A DNA stretch of 64,000 nt from Streptomyces griseorubiginosus (GCF_001514195.1 NZ_KQ948735.1:485413-549412), one strand, 5' to 3'; shown: positions 23,515-32,967, counted from the first letter of the stretch. Numbers and translations: made by a program. The notes: generated by a model not told the origin, from the sequence alone.

Positions 23515-25086
23515 ATGAGGGTGCGACGGAGATCGATCGCTGTCGCGGGGGTGGCCGCACTGCTGGCGTCGGCCGCCGCCGGCGGTGCCGCGCAGGCGGC
23601 TTCGAGCTCGCTGACGGTCACGACGCTGGGGCGGCACGGGGTCAAGGTCGCGACGACGGTCACGGTCGTGGCCGTGCCGTCGGGGCAGACGTACAGAATC
23701 GCCTCGGGCAAGCGGCTCAGCCTCGCGGCGGGGCGCTACATCGCGATGACCGACATATGGGAGCACGGCACGGAGGGGCTCGGCACCGACACCATCGGTG
23801 CGCAGGTCGTCCGGGTGTCGGGCAGCACGTCGGTGACGCTGGACGCCCGCAAGGGCAAGCCAGTCAAGATGTCGCTCGACACGCCTGCCGACGTCACGGG
23901 TCCACCGCGGATCAGTGCGCAGGTGTGTGCGGCTGTCAGCAACATGCCCGACGCCTTCAGTGCGGGTGGCTGGAACTACCAGGGGGCCCTCTATGCCATC
24001 CCGAACTCCTCCAAGCTGCTGCAGTTCGGGTACATGGCGCAGTGGACGGGCAAGGACAGCTATGTCGCGGTGAAGAACGCCACTGGTATCCCGACCGCTC
24101 CCAGCGCGACGTACAAGCGGTCGGGGCTGGCGACGGTCCACTTCTCGGTGCGCAGTGGAACGGAGATGGGAGAGCAGGTCCACACCGCGCTCCAGGCCGA
24201 GCCGAAGGTCGACGACTGCACCACCGACCTGATGGCCGACGTGCGTGACGAAAACGGCCCCTACACGGCCACCGTCCATGTGACGCCGGGGACCTGGCAG
24301 CCACGCGACGACATCAGCGGGAGCGACGGCACGGGCGTCAGCGGGGGATTTCCGAAGGTCAGGACGCTGAAGGCGACGCAGAACTTCACGCAGTACTTCG
24401 GCCGGGCAGTGTGGAGTCCGATGCACTACCTGCCGATGGTCGCTCAGCACGAGGTCGCCTTCATTCCGGGGGCCATGATCGGAGACCCCGACGTCGGTGC
24501 CGACGATGCCGACACGACGAAGGAGACAGTGGTTCTCACCAAGGGGAGCACCACTGTCAAGAAGCAGACCCTGACCCAGTGGGGTACGGGTGACGCGGAG
24601 TTCGTCGCCGGTATCCATTCGGCGGGCTGGTACCAGCTGACCGTCGACGCCCACCGCTACCACCCCGGCATCACCTTCCCCGCCGGCATGCTCTCCTCGC
24701 GCGTCACCCTCGACTGGCACTTCAAGGCGGATCCGGCCAAGTCGATGGTCGCGCCGGTCTTCCTGACCCGCTTCCTGCCCACCGGGCTGAACAGCCGCAA
24801 CCAGGCCGCGCCGAGCAGCACCACGACCGTCGACGTGAGCGCCGGGCGCGGCTCCCAGGGCCCCGACCTGCGGTTCACCACGGTGACCGCCAAGGCCGTC
24901 AAGGTCTGGTCGTCCGCCGACGGAGGCAAGACCTGGAAGGCGGCCACCGTCAGGCACTCCGGCTCCACCTGGCAGGCCACCGTCCACAACCCGGCCTCCG
25001 GCGCGGTCGCCCTGCGCTCCGAGGTGACCGACGCGGCGGGCGACCGCTCGGTGGAGACGGTGTACCGGGCGTACGCCATCGGTTGA
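23515..25086 (+). CDS. secreted protein of unknown function with beta-rich C-terminal domain
   Basis: This encodes 523 residues. The ATG at 23515 follows CAGGAGGGG and opens on a Sec signal (MRVRRRSIAVAGVAALLAS...AQAAS). The body looks beta-rich with few cysteines and no catalytic motif I recognise. The last ~90 residues (TVDVSAGRG...VKVWSSADGGKTWKAATV...LRSEVTDAAGDRSVETVYRAYAIG) resemble the C-terminal beta domain found after the catalytic part of secreted Streptomyces subtilisin-like proteases, but no protease domain precedes it here. It converges on the S53 peptidase gene with a shared hairpin between them. Function unknown. Confidence 0.75.
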   Translation: MRVRRRSIAVAGVAALLASAAAGGAAQAASSSLTVTTLGRHGVKVATTVTVVAVPSGQTYRIASGKRLSLAAGRYIAMTDIWEHGTEGLGTDTIGAQVVRVSGSTSVTLDARKGKPVKMSLDTPADVTGPPRISAQVCAAVSNMPDAFSAGGWNYQGALYAIPNSSKLLQFGYMAQWTGKDSYVAVKNATGIPTAPSATYKRSGLATVHFSVRSGTEMGEQVHTALQAEPKVDDCTTDLMADVRDENGPYTATVHVTPGTWQPRDDISGSDGTGVSGGFPKVRTLKATQNFTQYFGRAVWSPMHYLPMVAQHEVAFIPGAMIGDPDVGADDADTTKETVVLTKGSTTVKKQTLTQWGTGDAEFVAGIHSAGWYQLTVDAHRYHPGITFPAGMLSSRVTLDWHFKADPAKSMVAPVFLTRFLPTGLNSRNQAAPSSTTTVDVSAGRGSQGPDLRFTTVTAKAVKVWSSADGGKTWKAATVRHSGSTWQATVHNPASGAVALRSEVTDAAGDRSVETVYRAYAIG

Positions 25087-25097
25087 GACAGTCGTAC

Positions 25098-25128
25098 GGG
25101 CCGGGGGTGAGGCGATCACCCCCGGCCC
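25098..25128. terminator. 13-bp perfect hairpin between convergent genes
   Basis: The arms GGGCCGGGGGTGA (25098-25110) and TCACCCCCGGCCC (25116-25128) pair perfectly around a 5-base loop. It lies 12 bp after one stop and 32 bp after the other, so it can serve both converging transcripts. Confidence 0.85.
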
Positions 25129-25132
25129 GCTC

Positions 25133-25178
25133 GGCGTCAGCCCAGCAGCTTCGCCGGCGTCAGCCCAGGAGCTTCGTC
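25133..25178. repeat. 23-bp tandem duplication across the S53 peptidase stop
   Basis: Two adjacent 23-bp copies (25133-25155 and 25156-25178) differ at two positions. The right copy contains the last codons (KLLG) and stop of the S53 peptidase; the left copy repeats them in the untranslated tail. Confidence 0.8.
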
Positions 25179-26791
25179 GCCAGGGTCGCCGCGTTGTACG
25201 AGCCCCAGCCCGTGGTGAAGTCCCAGCCCGTGGCGGCCGAGTAGGCGCCGTTGCTGCCGCTGGTGATGTCGTGGAAGCCGGTGCCGTTCGCCGCGTAGAG
25301 GGCGGGGTTGGCGAAGCCGAGGTTGGCCTTGCCGGCTGCCGCGGCCTGCTGGTTGTAGAGGGCCGCGAAGGCCGCCCACTCCGGGGCCGCCGCGCTGGTG
25401 CCGCCCACCGAGGACCAGCTGCCCTGCGAGTAGATCGAGACGCCGGGGCTGGGGTTGGCGTGCGCGGAGACGTCCGGGACCTGGCGGAAGCCGCCGCCCG
25501 CGCTCCTCTGCACCGCGGTCTGCCAGCTCGGGATCTTGAAGACGCTGGACTTGCCGCCACCGCCGCCGGACCAGGCCACCTCCTTGCTGAAGGCGTTGGC
25601 CGAGGTGACGGTCAGCTTGGTGCCGCCGACGCCCGTGACGTACGGGTCGCTCGCCGGGTAGTCGACGGAGGTGCCGCCGTCGCCCGCGTCGTCGGAGCCG
25701 TCGTCGCCGGAGGCCGCGTAGAAGCCGAGGCCCTGGGCGGCGCCCGCCTTGAAGACCGCGTCGACCGCGTTGATGTTGGAGGTGGTGCGGGCGGACTCGG
25801 CGGCGCCCCAGCTGATCGAGGTGGTCGGGATGCCGCTGTCGACGATGGCCTGGTAGGTGTCGACCTCACCGGCGTCGGAGTTGGGGCCCTCGAAGACGGT
25901 GACGCCGGCCTTGGGGGCGATCGCGTGCAGGACCTCGATGTCCAGCTCGACCTCGACCTGCCCGTCACCCAGCGCGCCGGAACCGCCGTCCACCTTGGAC
26001 ACGGTCGGAGTGGGCGAGCCCAGGCCGTAGTTGGTGTCGTACTTGGTGATGTTGGACTGCTGGAAGCCGTCGAACTCGATCAGCGCGATCTTCTGGCCGC
26101 TGCCCGTGTAGGTCCCGGAGACGTTGTAGCCGCCCTTGAGCTGGGCCGGGGTGTAGCCGCCGCCCGGCCCGTTGTGCGGGGAGACCGTGCGGGGAATGGC
26201 CTGGTGGTGCAGCTGGGCGTGGTTGTTGAGGCCCGCCACGTCACTGACCAGGGAGGCGAGGGCGGTGGGGAGGGTGGGCGCGCTGTCGTTGGCGTAGAAG
26301 GAACGGCCCGACCTGGCGTCCTTGAACGTGGACAGCTTGGTGCCGAAGGCCTTCTCCAGCTGGGCGGCGGTGCCGGTGGCGTCGACCAGCAGGTTGCCCG
26401 CGTGGACCTTGCCGACGGTCAGACCCTGCGCGTGCAGGTACCGCGTGAGCTGCTTGACCTCGGCGTCGGTGCGACCGAAGCGGGCCGCGAACTGAGCCTT
26501 CGTCAGATAGTGGCCGTAGGACGCCGAGTGCGGGTCGCTGACCTTCGCCACGAAGGTGTCGAGGGCCGAACCGCCTCTGGGGGACAGGCTGATCGCCACG
26601 GGTATCCGCTTGCCGGCCGCGACCGAACCGGTGCGCTTCGCCTGCGTGTCGAGGCCCTTGACGACGTCTCCGGCGACGGCCGCGCGGGTGGTGTGCGGCT
26701 GCGCCGCGTTCGCCGCGTAGGCGGCGGGGACGGCCGCGGAGAGCAGGGCCGGCACGGCGACCAGACCGACCAGCTTCAGGCGTGACTTCAC
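25160..26791 (-). CDS. secreted S53 (sedolisin) family serine-carboxyl peptidase
   Basis: This encodes 543 residues from a GTG at 26791 behind GGAGGA; an upstream in-frame ATG lacks a ribosome site and would place charged residues before the signal. After a Sec signal (residues 1-30) comes a pro-kumamolisin propeptide (~50-200: SLSPRGGSALDTFVAKVSDPHS...YGHYLT). The catalytic domain carries Glu 280 and Asp 284 in the ExxxD of VEVELDIE, the oxyanion Asp in ASGDDGSDD, and Ser 466 in GGTSAAAP. The C-terminal calcium-site pattern (DITSG...GWDFTTGWGS) is complete. Sedolisins are acid-active exported endopeptidases that cleave off their own propeptide. Confidence 0.93.
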   Translation of the reverse strand: MKSRLKLVGLVAVPALLSAAVPAAYAANAAQPHTTRAAVAGDVVKGLDTQAKRTGSVAAGKRIPVAISLSPRGGSALDTFVAKVSDPHSASYGHYLTKAQFAARFGRTDAEVKQLTRYLHAQGLTVGKVHAGNLLVDATGTAAQLEKAFGTKLSTFKDARSGRSFYANDSAPTLPTALASLVSDVAGLNNHAQLHHQAIPRTVSPHNGPGGGYTPAQLKGGYNVSGTYTGSGQKIALIEFDGFQQSNITKYDTNYGLGSPTPTVSKVDGGSGALGDGQVEVELDIEVLHAIAPKAGVTVFEGPNSDAGEVDTYQAIVDSGIPTTSISWGAAESARTTSNINAVDAVFKAGAAQGLGFYAASGDDGSDDAGDGGTSVDYPASDPYVTGVGGTKLTVTSANAFSKEVAWSGGGGGKSSVFKIPSWQTAVQRSAGGGFRQVPDVSAHANPSPGVSIYSQGSWSSVGGTSAAAPEWAAFAALYNQQAAAAGKANLGFANPALYAANGTGFHDITSGSNGAYSAATGWDFTTGWGSYNAATLATKLLG

Positions 26792-26894
26792 TGAGTCCTC
26801 CGGAGAGTGGGGGTTGCGTCCCTGAGGCGGGAACGGCTTCACCGTAGGAACAGCGGACCCCTGCCCATAAGCGGGGGAACCCTTGCGTCACGTG

Positions 26895-29804
26895 TTAACG
26901 GCGGGTGTCGGAAGTGCGGGAGAACCGGACCCGGCCCTGCTGACTGACCGTCACCGCCTGTACGGGCGGCTGCACTTGGTCGTCGTCGCCCGTGTTCACG
27001 GCCGCCCCGGTCGCGAGGACCGTCACGGCCATCGCGTGCGCGAGCGCGGTGCGGGAGCGGACGCCGATCTTGCGGTAGACCCGGGACAGCGCCCCCTCGA
27101 CCGTCTTGACGCTGATGAACAGCTCCGCGGCGACTTCCCTGTTGGTGGCCCCGCCACCGACCAGCGCGGCGATCCGCGCCTCCGTCGGGGTGAGTTCGGG
27201 CCCGCCCGTCTCGCCGGCCCTTTCCCCGGTGTCCACCCTGGCCAGCTCCTCCCGGGCCCGGCAGGCGAGCGGGGCGGCACCGATCCGGGTGGCCGTCTCC
27301 AGGGCCTCGCCGAGGACCCCGCGCGCCGAACTCCGGCGCCGCGAGCGGCGTTCGACCGCACCGAGCGCGATCAGGGTGCGCACCAGCTCGACCGGGAGCG
27401 GCAGCCGGCGCAGCCGCTCGACCGCGGCCCGCAGCCGCGCCGCGCCCTCCTTGGCCCGGCCTAGCCCCGCCTCCCGCAGCCCTTCCGCCCGCTCCAGCGC
27501 GGCCAGCACACTGCCGGGCGTGGCAGCGGACACCCGGGCACGAGCCTCCCGTACCACCGCCCCGGCCTCGTCGGTCTCGCCGAGCACGACCAGCGCCTCG
27601 GCCAGGTCGGCGTACCAGTGCAGCAGGGGCGGGTCGGCGGCGGACATCGCCTTGCCCAGCTCCCGCACCCGTTGGAGCGCCTCCACGGCGGCCGCGGCCC
27701 CCCGCGGGTCGCCGCCGAGCAGTTCGGCCTGTCCCAGTACGGCCAGCGCGCGCAGCAGGAACAGCCGGTCGCCGTCGGCCTCGGAAGCACGCACCGCCTG
27801 TCCGGCGAGCCGCCGGGCCTCCTCCGCGGTGCCGCCCACGGTAGCCGCGAGCGCCGCCGCGTACAGCGCCGGAGCCGCCGGTACGCCCGCCTCCGCGAGC
27901 GGCCTCGCACAGCGGTCCGCGGTGAGCAGGGCCTCCCGGCAGTGCCCGGCGCGCACCTGCACCCGGGTCAGCGCCACCAGGGTCGCCAGGACGTCCTCGA
28001 CTCCGGCCAACTCGCCGACGGCCGCGAGGAGTCGGGTGAGCTGCTCGTGGGCCTCGGTGACCCGGTCGGAGTCCAGGGCGAGGATCGCCCGCATCCGGAT
28101 CAGCCGCCAGCTCTCCGGACCGCCCCCGGTGCCGCCGCTCAGCGCGAGGGCGGCCTCCAGCGCGGCCTCGGCGGCGAGCGGCGCACCGGCCAGCGAGCGC
28201 ACCCGGGCGAGCGTGGCCAGTGCCGCGACCCGGGTCTCGGTGTCGCCCACCTCGGCGGCCTGCCGCGCGTGCCGGTCGGCCTCCTCCAGCTCCCCGCACA
28301 ACAGGCCCCGTACGGCCGCCCAGTGGTGCAGCCGTGCCTCCGACTCCGGGTCGCCCAGGGCGTCCTGGAGGCCCTCCTCGATCAAGTCGCCCGCGCCCTC
28401 CAGTGCTTGACCGGCGTTGCGCAGCAGGATGAGGCGGGCCCGCACCCGGCGGTGCGCGGAGTCCGACTCGGTGAGGACGGCACCGGCGGCCTCGCCCGCC
28501 TCCTCGATCCGCCCGGCGTCGCAGGCGTACTCGGCCGCGGCCAGCAGCCGGTCGGCGCGGTCCGCGGGACGGTCGCCCGGGGTGCGCCGGACGGCGAGCG
28601 CGGCGAGTTCGAAGCCGGTGTCGGGCGCGCCCTCGCGCCGGGCGGTGTCCGCCGCCGACATCAGGGTGCGGGCCGTGCCCTCGTCCTCGTAGGGACGGGC
28701 GTGGGCCAGGTGCCGGGCCCGCTCCACCGGCTCGGTCACCGCGTCGGCCAGCAGGGCGTGCGCCCGTCTGCGGTCGCTGCCCGGGGCGTCGGCGTACACG
28801 GCGGCCCGGAGCAGCGGGTGCCGGAAGTGTACGGCCCCGTCGGCGTCGACGGCCGCGACGCCGAGCCGTTCGGCCGCCGCGAGGTCGGCGGCCGGATCGG
28901 ACAGCCCGGCGGCCCGCAGCACCGTGAGACCGGGCCGCGCGGCGGCGCTGGCGAGGAGCAGGGCGAACCGGGCCGGGTCGGGGAGGAGGCGGACCCGGCG
29001 CAGGAGGTGGCCGCGGAGTCTGGGGGGCACGTCCGTGCCGTGCGGGCCGGCGGTCGGTGTCGCCGGCAGTCCGGTCCGGCCCGCGAGCGGTGATTGGGGC
29101 AGCCCGTGCGTCTTGTGTGCGGCCCGGCCCAACTCCCGCGCGTACCAAGGGTTTCCGGCGGGGAGTTCCTGGACGGCGCGTACCGCCGACGGGGACAGGA
29201 CGGTGCCGAGGTCGGTGCGGACGAGGTGGGCCACCTCCTCGTCCGTCAGCGGCGGGACGGGGAGTTCGAGGGTGCCCGGAGGGCAGCAGCGCAGGCGCGT
29301 CGGCTGCTCGCCCTCGGGCACGCGCTCGGCGGCCAGGACGCGGATGTCGAGGCCGTCCAGGCGGCGAACCGCGAAGGCGAGCAGGTCGGCGGTCGGCTCG
29401 TCGAGCCACTGCACGTCGTCGACGACCAGCAGGACGGGGCCGCTCGCGGCCAGCGCGCGCAGGGTGTCGAGCACGGCGACGCGGAGCGCGAGCCGGTCAC
29501 GGTGGTCCGCCGGTGCCGCGCCCCGCAGCAGGGCCGCCTCAAGTGCCGTGCGGAGCCCGGGCGCCAGGGACTCCAGGCAGTGCTCCGGCACCCGTGCGAA
29601 CAGGTCCACGAGCCCGGCGCAGGGGAGTGGGGCGTCCTCCTCGGCGGGTGCGCAGCGCAGGACCGCGCCGGGGGCGTCGGCCGTCAGTGCGGTCAGGAGG
29701 GTGGACCTGCCGATCCCCTCGGGGCCGTGGAGGAGCACTCCCTGCGCGGTGCGGGCGAGGTCGAGGAGCTCTCGGCGCCCGGTCAGCGGGGGTGGTGAAC
29801 CCAT
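26895..29804 (-). CDS. large LuxR-type (LAL/STAND) ATPase regulator with altered Walker A
   Basis: This encodes 969 residues, the usual LAL size. The N-terminal ATPase has GPEGIGRS at 27-34, where the normally invariant Walker A lysine is Arg 33, and a good Walker B (VLLVVDDVQWLD). The long middle part is alpha-helical and TPR-like. The C-terminus is a LuxR helix-turn-helix (LTPTEARIAALVGGGATNREVAAELFISVKTVEGALSRVYRKIGV). Members often control polysaccharide use or natural-product genes. The start has no strong ribosome site. It lies between the S53 peptidase and a permease on the same strand; a link to either is possible but unproven. Confidence 0.88.
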   Translation of the reverse strand: MGSPPPLTGRRELLDLARTAQGVLLHGPEGIGRSTLLTALTADAPGAVLRCAPAEEDAPLPCAGLVDLFARVPEHCLESLAPGLRTALEAALLRGAAPADHRDRLALRVAVLDTLRALAASGPVLLVVDDVQWLDEPTADLLAFAVRRLDGLDIRVLAAERVPEGEQPTRLRCCPPGTLELPVPPLTDEEVAHLVRTDLGTVLSPSAVRAVQELPAGNPWYARELGRAAHKTHGLPQSPLAGRTGLPATPTAGPHGTDVPPRLRGHLLRRVRLLPDPARFALLLASAAARPGLTVLRAAGLSDPAADLAAAERLGVAAVDADGAVHFRHPLLRAAVYADAPGSDRRRAHALLADAVTEPVERARHLAHARPYEDEGTARTLMSAADTARREGAPDTGFELAALAVRRTPGDRPADRADRLLAAAEYACDAGRIEEAGEAAGAVLTESDSAHRRVRARLILLRNAGQALEGAGDLIEEGLQDALGDPESEARLHHWAAVRGLLCGELEEADRHARQAAEVGDTETRVAALATLARVRSLAGAPLAAEAALEAALALSGGTGGGPESWRLIRMRAILALDSDRVTEAHEQLTRLLAAVGELAGVEDVLATLVALTRVQVRAGHCREALLTADRCARPLAEAGVPAAPALYAAALAATVGGTAEEARRLAGQAVRASEADGDRLFLLRALAVLGQAELLGGDPRGAAAAVEALQRVRELGKAMSAADPPLLHWYADLAEALVVLGETDEAGAVVREARARVSAATPGSVLAALERAEGLREAGLGRAKEGAARLRAAVERLRRLPLPVELVRTLIALGAVERRSRRRSSARGVLGEALETATRIGAAPLACRAREELARVDTGERAGETGGPELTPTEARIAALVGGGATNREVAAELFISVKTVEGALSRVYRKIGVRSRTALAHAMAVTVLATGAAVNTGDDDQVQPPVQAVTVSQQGRVRFSRTSDTRR

Positions 29805-29872
29805 GGGACACCGGCAGGTCGGACCATGTGCTCATGACAACCCTGGTGGATCACGGTTGTCAATGACGTCCG

Positions 29873-31417
29873 TCACCCGGCCGGTGTCTCCCGCAACGCC
29901 GCCTCCGCCCGCCGCGTCGGCCTGCCCAGCGCCCAGAACAGCACGCCGAGGAGCATGAACCCGACGAGCGGGACGAGCTCGGTGAGCAGGTACTTCCCGC
30001 GCTCGGCGTGGCTCCAGCCGGACGGGGCGTAGGCGGATCCGAACCAGTGGTCACCGGCGCCCGGGGCGACCAACTGCACGGTGGCGAACACGACGAGCAC
30101 GGTGAGCACGATGCTGATCAGCAGCGGCGCCGGGGCCCGGTAGGGACGCGGGACACCGGGGGCCCTGCGGCGCAGCACCGCGAGCGCCGGGAAGATGCCC
30201 AGGTAGCTGACCAGCGTCGTGGAGACGGCCAGGCCAAGGACCGCGCCGAAGAGCTTCGCCGCGCTGCCGTTCGTCAGTTCGTGGGCCAGCACCAGGACGG
30301 CGGTGGAGACCAGGCCGCTGAGGACGTTGACCCGGACCGGGGTGCCGAAGCGGCTGGAGATGACGCCGAGGAAGCGCGGGGCCGCGCCGTCGTACCCGGA
30401 GACGGCGAGCGCGCGGTCGGAGCCCATCACCCAGGTCACGCCCGAGGACAGCACCGTGAGGATGAACAGGACCGCGGCGAGGTCCCCGAGCACGCTGCCC
30501 GCCCCGCTCAGGGACGCGGTGCCGTCGCCGGCGACATGGCCGCCGTAGACCGTGAAGACCTGCCGGATCGCGTCGATGAAGCCGCCGAGGCCGGAGATGG
30601 CCTTGACGGGCAGGACCAGCAGGATGCCGAGGATCGGCAGGGCGTAGAGGAGCACGGAGAGGGCGGCGCTGCGGAAGACGGCGTACGGCACGTCCTTCTG
30701 CGCGTCGGTCATCTCGTCGCCCGCGGTGCTGGGCAGTTCGAAGCCGACGAAGTTGAACATCAGGACCGGCACCAGACCGACGAAGCCCGCGTACGTGGGG
30801 GAGAAGTCGCCGAGCCCGAATCCGTGCAGGCCGTGCTGGACGCCGTAGACCACGACGGTGACGGTGAACAGGCCGAGCAGGAGGAAGCGGCTCCAGGCGC
30901 CGACGGTGGGGATCCACTTGCCGACGTCGAAGGAGAGGATCGCGGCGAGCACGCCCACCCACACGAACACCAGGGTGAAGACGTAGAAGGCGGGGGTGCT
31001 CAGGTCCTTGCCGTCGTTGAAGAAGGTCGTGTACGCGGTGACGGCCGAGACGGAGAGGGTGCCGCCCAGCCACACCGGATTGGTGATCCAGTACAGGAAA
31101 TTGTTGACCGCGCCGGCCAGGCGGCCGAAGGCGCGGCTGGTCCATATGTAGGGGCCGCCCTCGTCGGGGAAGGCGGCGCCGAGTTCGGCGGTGAGCAGCG
31201 CCGAGGGGACGAAGAACACGAGGGCCAGCACGATGAGCCAGGTGAACGCCTCCGCGCCCTTGGAGGCCACCGTGCCGATGGTGTCGACGCCGACGATCGT
31301 GCACAGCAGGAAGAACAGGATGTCGAACCGGCCGAAGTGCTTGCGCAGCTTCTGCCGCTCCGACTGGGCTGCCGCCGGCGGGCCGGCCGGCTCTTTGGTC
31401 AGGGGGCCAGCGGTCAC
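29873..31417 (-). CDS. APC-superfamily amino-acid permease
   Basis: This encodes 514 residues from a GTG at 31417 (CAGGAG upstream). About twelve transmembrane segments are visible, starting with FDILFFLLCTIVGVDTIGTVAS, and the consensus substrate-binding loops of the family (GVDTIGTV, FVGFELPSTAGDEM) are present. Cytoplasmic tails are short and basic. It probably imports or exchanges an amino acid or amine. The LAL regulator gene follows 68 bp downstream on the same strand. Confidence 0.88.
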   Translation of the reverse strand: MTAGPLTKEPAGPPAAAQSERQKLRKHFGRFDILFFLLCTIVGVDTIGTVASKGAEAFTWLIVLALVFFVPSALLTAELGAAFPDEGGPYIWTSRAFGRLAGAVNNFLYWITNPVWLGGTLSVSAVTAYTTFFNDGKDLSTPAFYVFTLVFVWVGVLAAILSFDVGKWIPTVGAWSRFLLLGLFTVTVVVYGVQHGLHGFGLGDFSPTYAGFVGLVPVLMFNFVGFELPSTAGDEMTDAQKDVPYAVFRSAALSVLLYALPILGILLVLPVKAISGLGGFIDAIRQVFTVYGGHVAGDGTASLSGAGSVLGDLAAVLFILTVLSSGVTWVMGSDRALAVSGYDGAAPRFLGVISSRFGTPVRVNVLSGLVSTAVLVLAHELTNGSAAKLFGAVLGLAVSTTLVSYLGIFPALAVLRRRAPGVPRPYRAPAPLLISIVLTVLVVFATVQLVAPGAGDHWFGSAYAPSGWSHAERGKYLLTELVPLVGFMLLGVLFWALGRPTRRAEAALRETPAG

Positions 31418-31779
31418 CAGGGGCTCCTGCGGAATGAGCGGGACAGGCGGGATTCGGCCAATGATCGGGGCCGTCGCACAAGCTCACAAGCGTTCATTGG
31501 GAAGTCTTGACCGGATATTGCCGAAAATGGACTGGGATAAGGCTCCGGCGTGCGCCCCCCTGCGCGGGGCCGTGTCTCCACGTGTCCCCGCCGCGCGGAC
31601 CGGACCAGGCTTGATCGGGGTCTCCCGGGGGTAGTTGAACTCCCCCGGGAGTAGCGAGAGGGCGGGCGGTCGTCCCGGGGCGGCAGTGCAGGTGCCTCCG
31701 TGGGCACGATGTGCGGGCGGGTCTCGAGGGCGAGGCCGGTCCGTGTCGGGGAACAGCAACGCAGCCCGAGGAGGGCGCC
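31418..31779. other. 362-bp region upstream of the permease, with a hairpin
   Basis: No gene is supported. The left part, somewhat AT-richer (31440-31545), is the promoter side of the permease. A perfect 10-bp hairpin, CTCCCGGGGG (31622-31631) with CCCCCGGGAG (31642-31651), sits in the middle and may separate it from the small frame at 31780. Confidence 0.5.
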
Positions 31780-31890
31780 ATGAACCGCCAGATCCGTGTT
31801 CGCGTCACCCGTCGGCCCTCGTCCACCCGTGACACCCGGCAGCCCGAGATCGACCGCCGGACCCCGTCGGGGCGGCTCCTGCCGTACTGA
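31780..31890 (+). CDS. possible 36-residue basic peptide
   Basis: A short frame starts at an ATG seven bases after GAGGAGGG, an unusually good ribosome site, and encodes 36 residues beginning MNRQIRVRVTRRPSS and ending GRLLPY, with nine arginines among them. There is no signal or membrane segment. It could be a real small protein, a leader or a chance frame; only the ribosome site argues for it. Confidence 0.4.
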   Translation: MNRQIRVRVTRRPSSTRDTRQPEIDRRTPSGRLLPY

Positions 31891-31966
31891 CGGCCCCTGG
31901 CAGTCCCTGACGGCCTCTTCGGCCGACGATGAAGTCGGTTCAGGCGGAGGCCGGTTCAGGCGGACG

Positions 31967-32638
31967 TCAGTTCAGGTACCTGTCGATCGCCGTCCGCAGC
32001 GCCCGCCGTACCGCGGGCGACGCGTCCGGCTCCTCGCCCACGGCCCCGGCCGTGACCACCGCGGCGACCTTGCGCAGCTTGGTGTTGGAGAGCTGCGAGG
32101 CCTCCCGCAGGATGTCCCACGCCTGGTCGGACGAGCAGGCGTGGGTGGCCATCAGGACCCCGCGCGCCTGGTCGATGAGCGGGCGGGTCACGATCGCCCG
32201 GCGCAGCTGCTCCACCTCCGTGCGCAGCAGATCCAGTTGCTGTGTGCGCTCCAGGACCACCACCGAGGGCACCGGCTCGCGGCGCGTCCCGGGGCCGTTC
32301 AGCGGGTCCTCGGGGTCCAGGCCCGCCATCTTCAGGACGCGCTGCGGCTGCTCGTTCCAGCCCGTCGCCGACACCGGCACGCCGCGACGGCGGCCGTAGG
32401 TGTCGAGCACTTCCAGCAGCTGGAGTCCCGCCGTGTCCATGAAGGTGACGCCCCGCAGGTCCAGCTCGACCCGGTCGATGCCCTCCGGCAGCCGGGCGAG
32501 GGCCCTGGACAGGGTGTCCGCGCAGCCGTGGACCAGATTGCCGCGCGGGGTGAGCACGGCCGTGGTCCCGTCCACGCGGCCCTCGACGGTCAGGGCGTTC
32601 AGCTGCCCCGCGAGCGTGGTGTGTGTCGCTGAGCTCAT
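31967..32638 (-). CDS. STAS-ANTAR protein (anti-sigma antagonist fused to RNA-binding domain)
   Basis: This encodes 223 residues from the ATG at 32638 (GAGG upstream); a GTG at 32668 would add ten residues but has no ribosome site. Residues ~15-115 are a STAS domain (GRVDGTTAVLTPRGNLVHGC...VELDLRGVTFMDTAGLQLL) with the phosphorylatable-type Asp-Thr near the expected serine position. A coiled linker (LLRTEVEQLRRAI) leads to an ANTAR-type three-helix segment (RPLIDQARGVLMATHACSSDQAWDILREASQLSNTKLRKVA). STAS domains release sigma factors by binding anti-sigma kinases; ANTAR domains act as RNA antiterminators. The opposite strand encodes a MEDS-HATPase anti-sigma-like protein, a plausible partner. 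Confidence 0.85.
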   Translation of the reverse strand: MSSATHTTLAGQLNALTVEGRVDGTTAVLTPRGNLVHGCADTLSRALARLPEGIDRVELDLRGVTFMDTAGLQLLEVLDTYGRRRGVPVSATGWNEQPQRVLKMAGLDPEDPLNGPGTRREPVPSVVVLERTQQLDLLRTEVEQLRRAIVTRPLIDQARGVLMATHACSSDQAWDILREASQLSNTKLRKVAAVVTAGAVGEEPDASPAVRRALRTAIDRYLN

Positions 32639-32967
32639 GTCCGCCTCGCTGCTCCCCACAGTCGTCACGACGTTGAGTCACCGATCACCGCCGGCCCGCC
32701 CCGGCCCTGGGTGTGGCCGTGCTGGATCGGCGTTACTGGAGTGCGCCTGCCCTGAGGGCGGTGGCCTACACCCCCGGCTCGCCGGGGAATGAGCGGCGTC
32801 CGCCGGGGGTAAACGCGGACTCGTCCAGGTATTGCTGAGAGAATTCCCGGGAGGGGAGACGTATCGGAGGAGAGAGCGTCCGGACGGCAGTGGGGAGTGG
32901 GTGTGTACATCGGATACGAAGCGTCACGGCGCCGCCTTCGGGTGCACGGGAACACGGTGAGGCCGCG
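32639..32967. other. 329-bp divergent intergenic region
   Basis: Promoter region between the STAS-ANTAR gene (minus) and the MEDS-HATPase gene (plus). It holds a possible stress-sigma promoter near 32800 and G/C-rich short inverted repeats. No gene is supported. Confidence 0.5.
32787..32812 (+). promoter_or_regulatory. possible sigma-B-type promoter
   Basis: GAAT (32787-32790), a 16-bp spacer and GGGTAA (32807-32812) fit the GnnT-N14-16-GGGTAC/T pattern of Streptomyces stress sigma factors except for the last base. It lies 155 bp before the MEDS-HATPase start. Confidence 0.35.

Noticed and set aside
27618..29093. Long plus-strand frame opposite the LAL regulator
   Set aside because: Shadow frame with Gln/Gly/Arg low complexity and no start signal.
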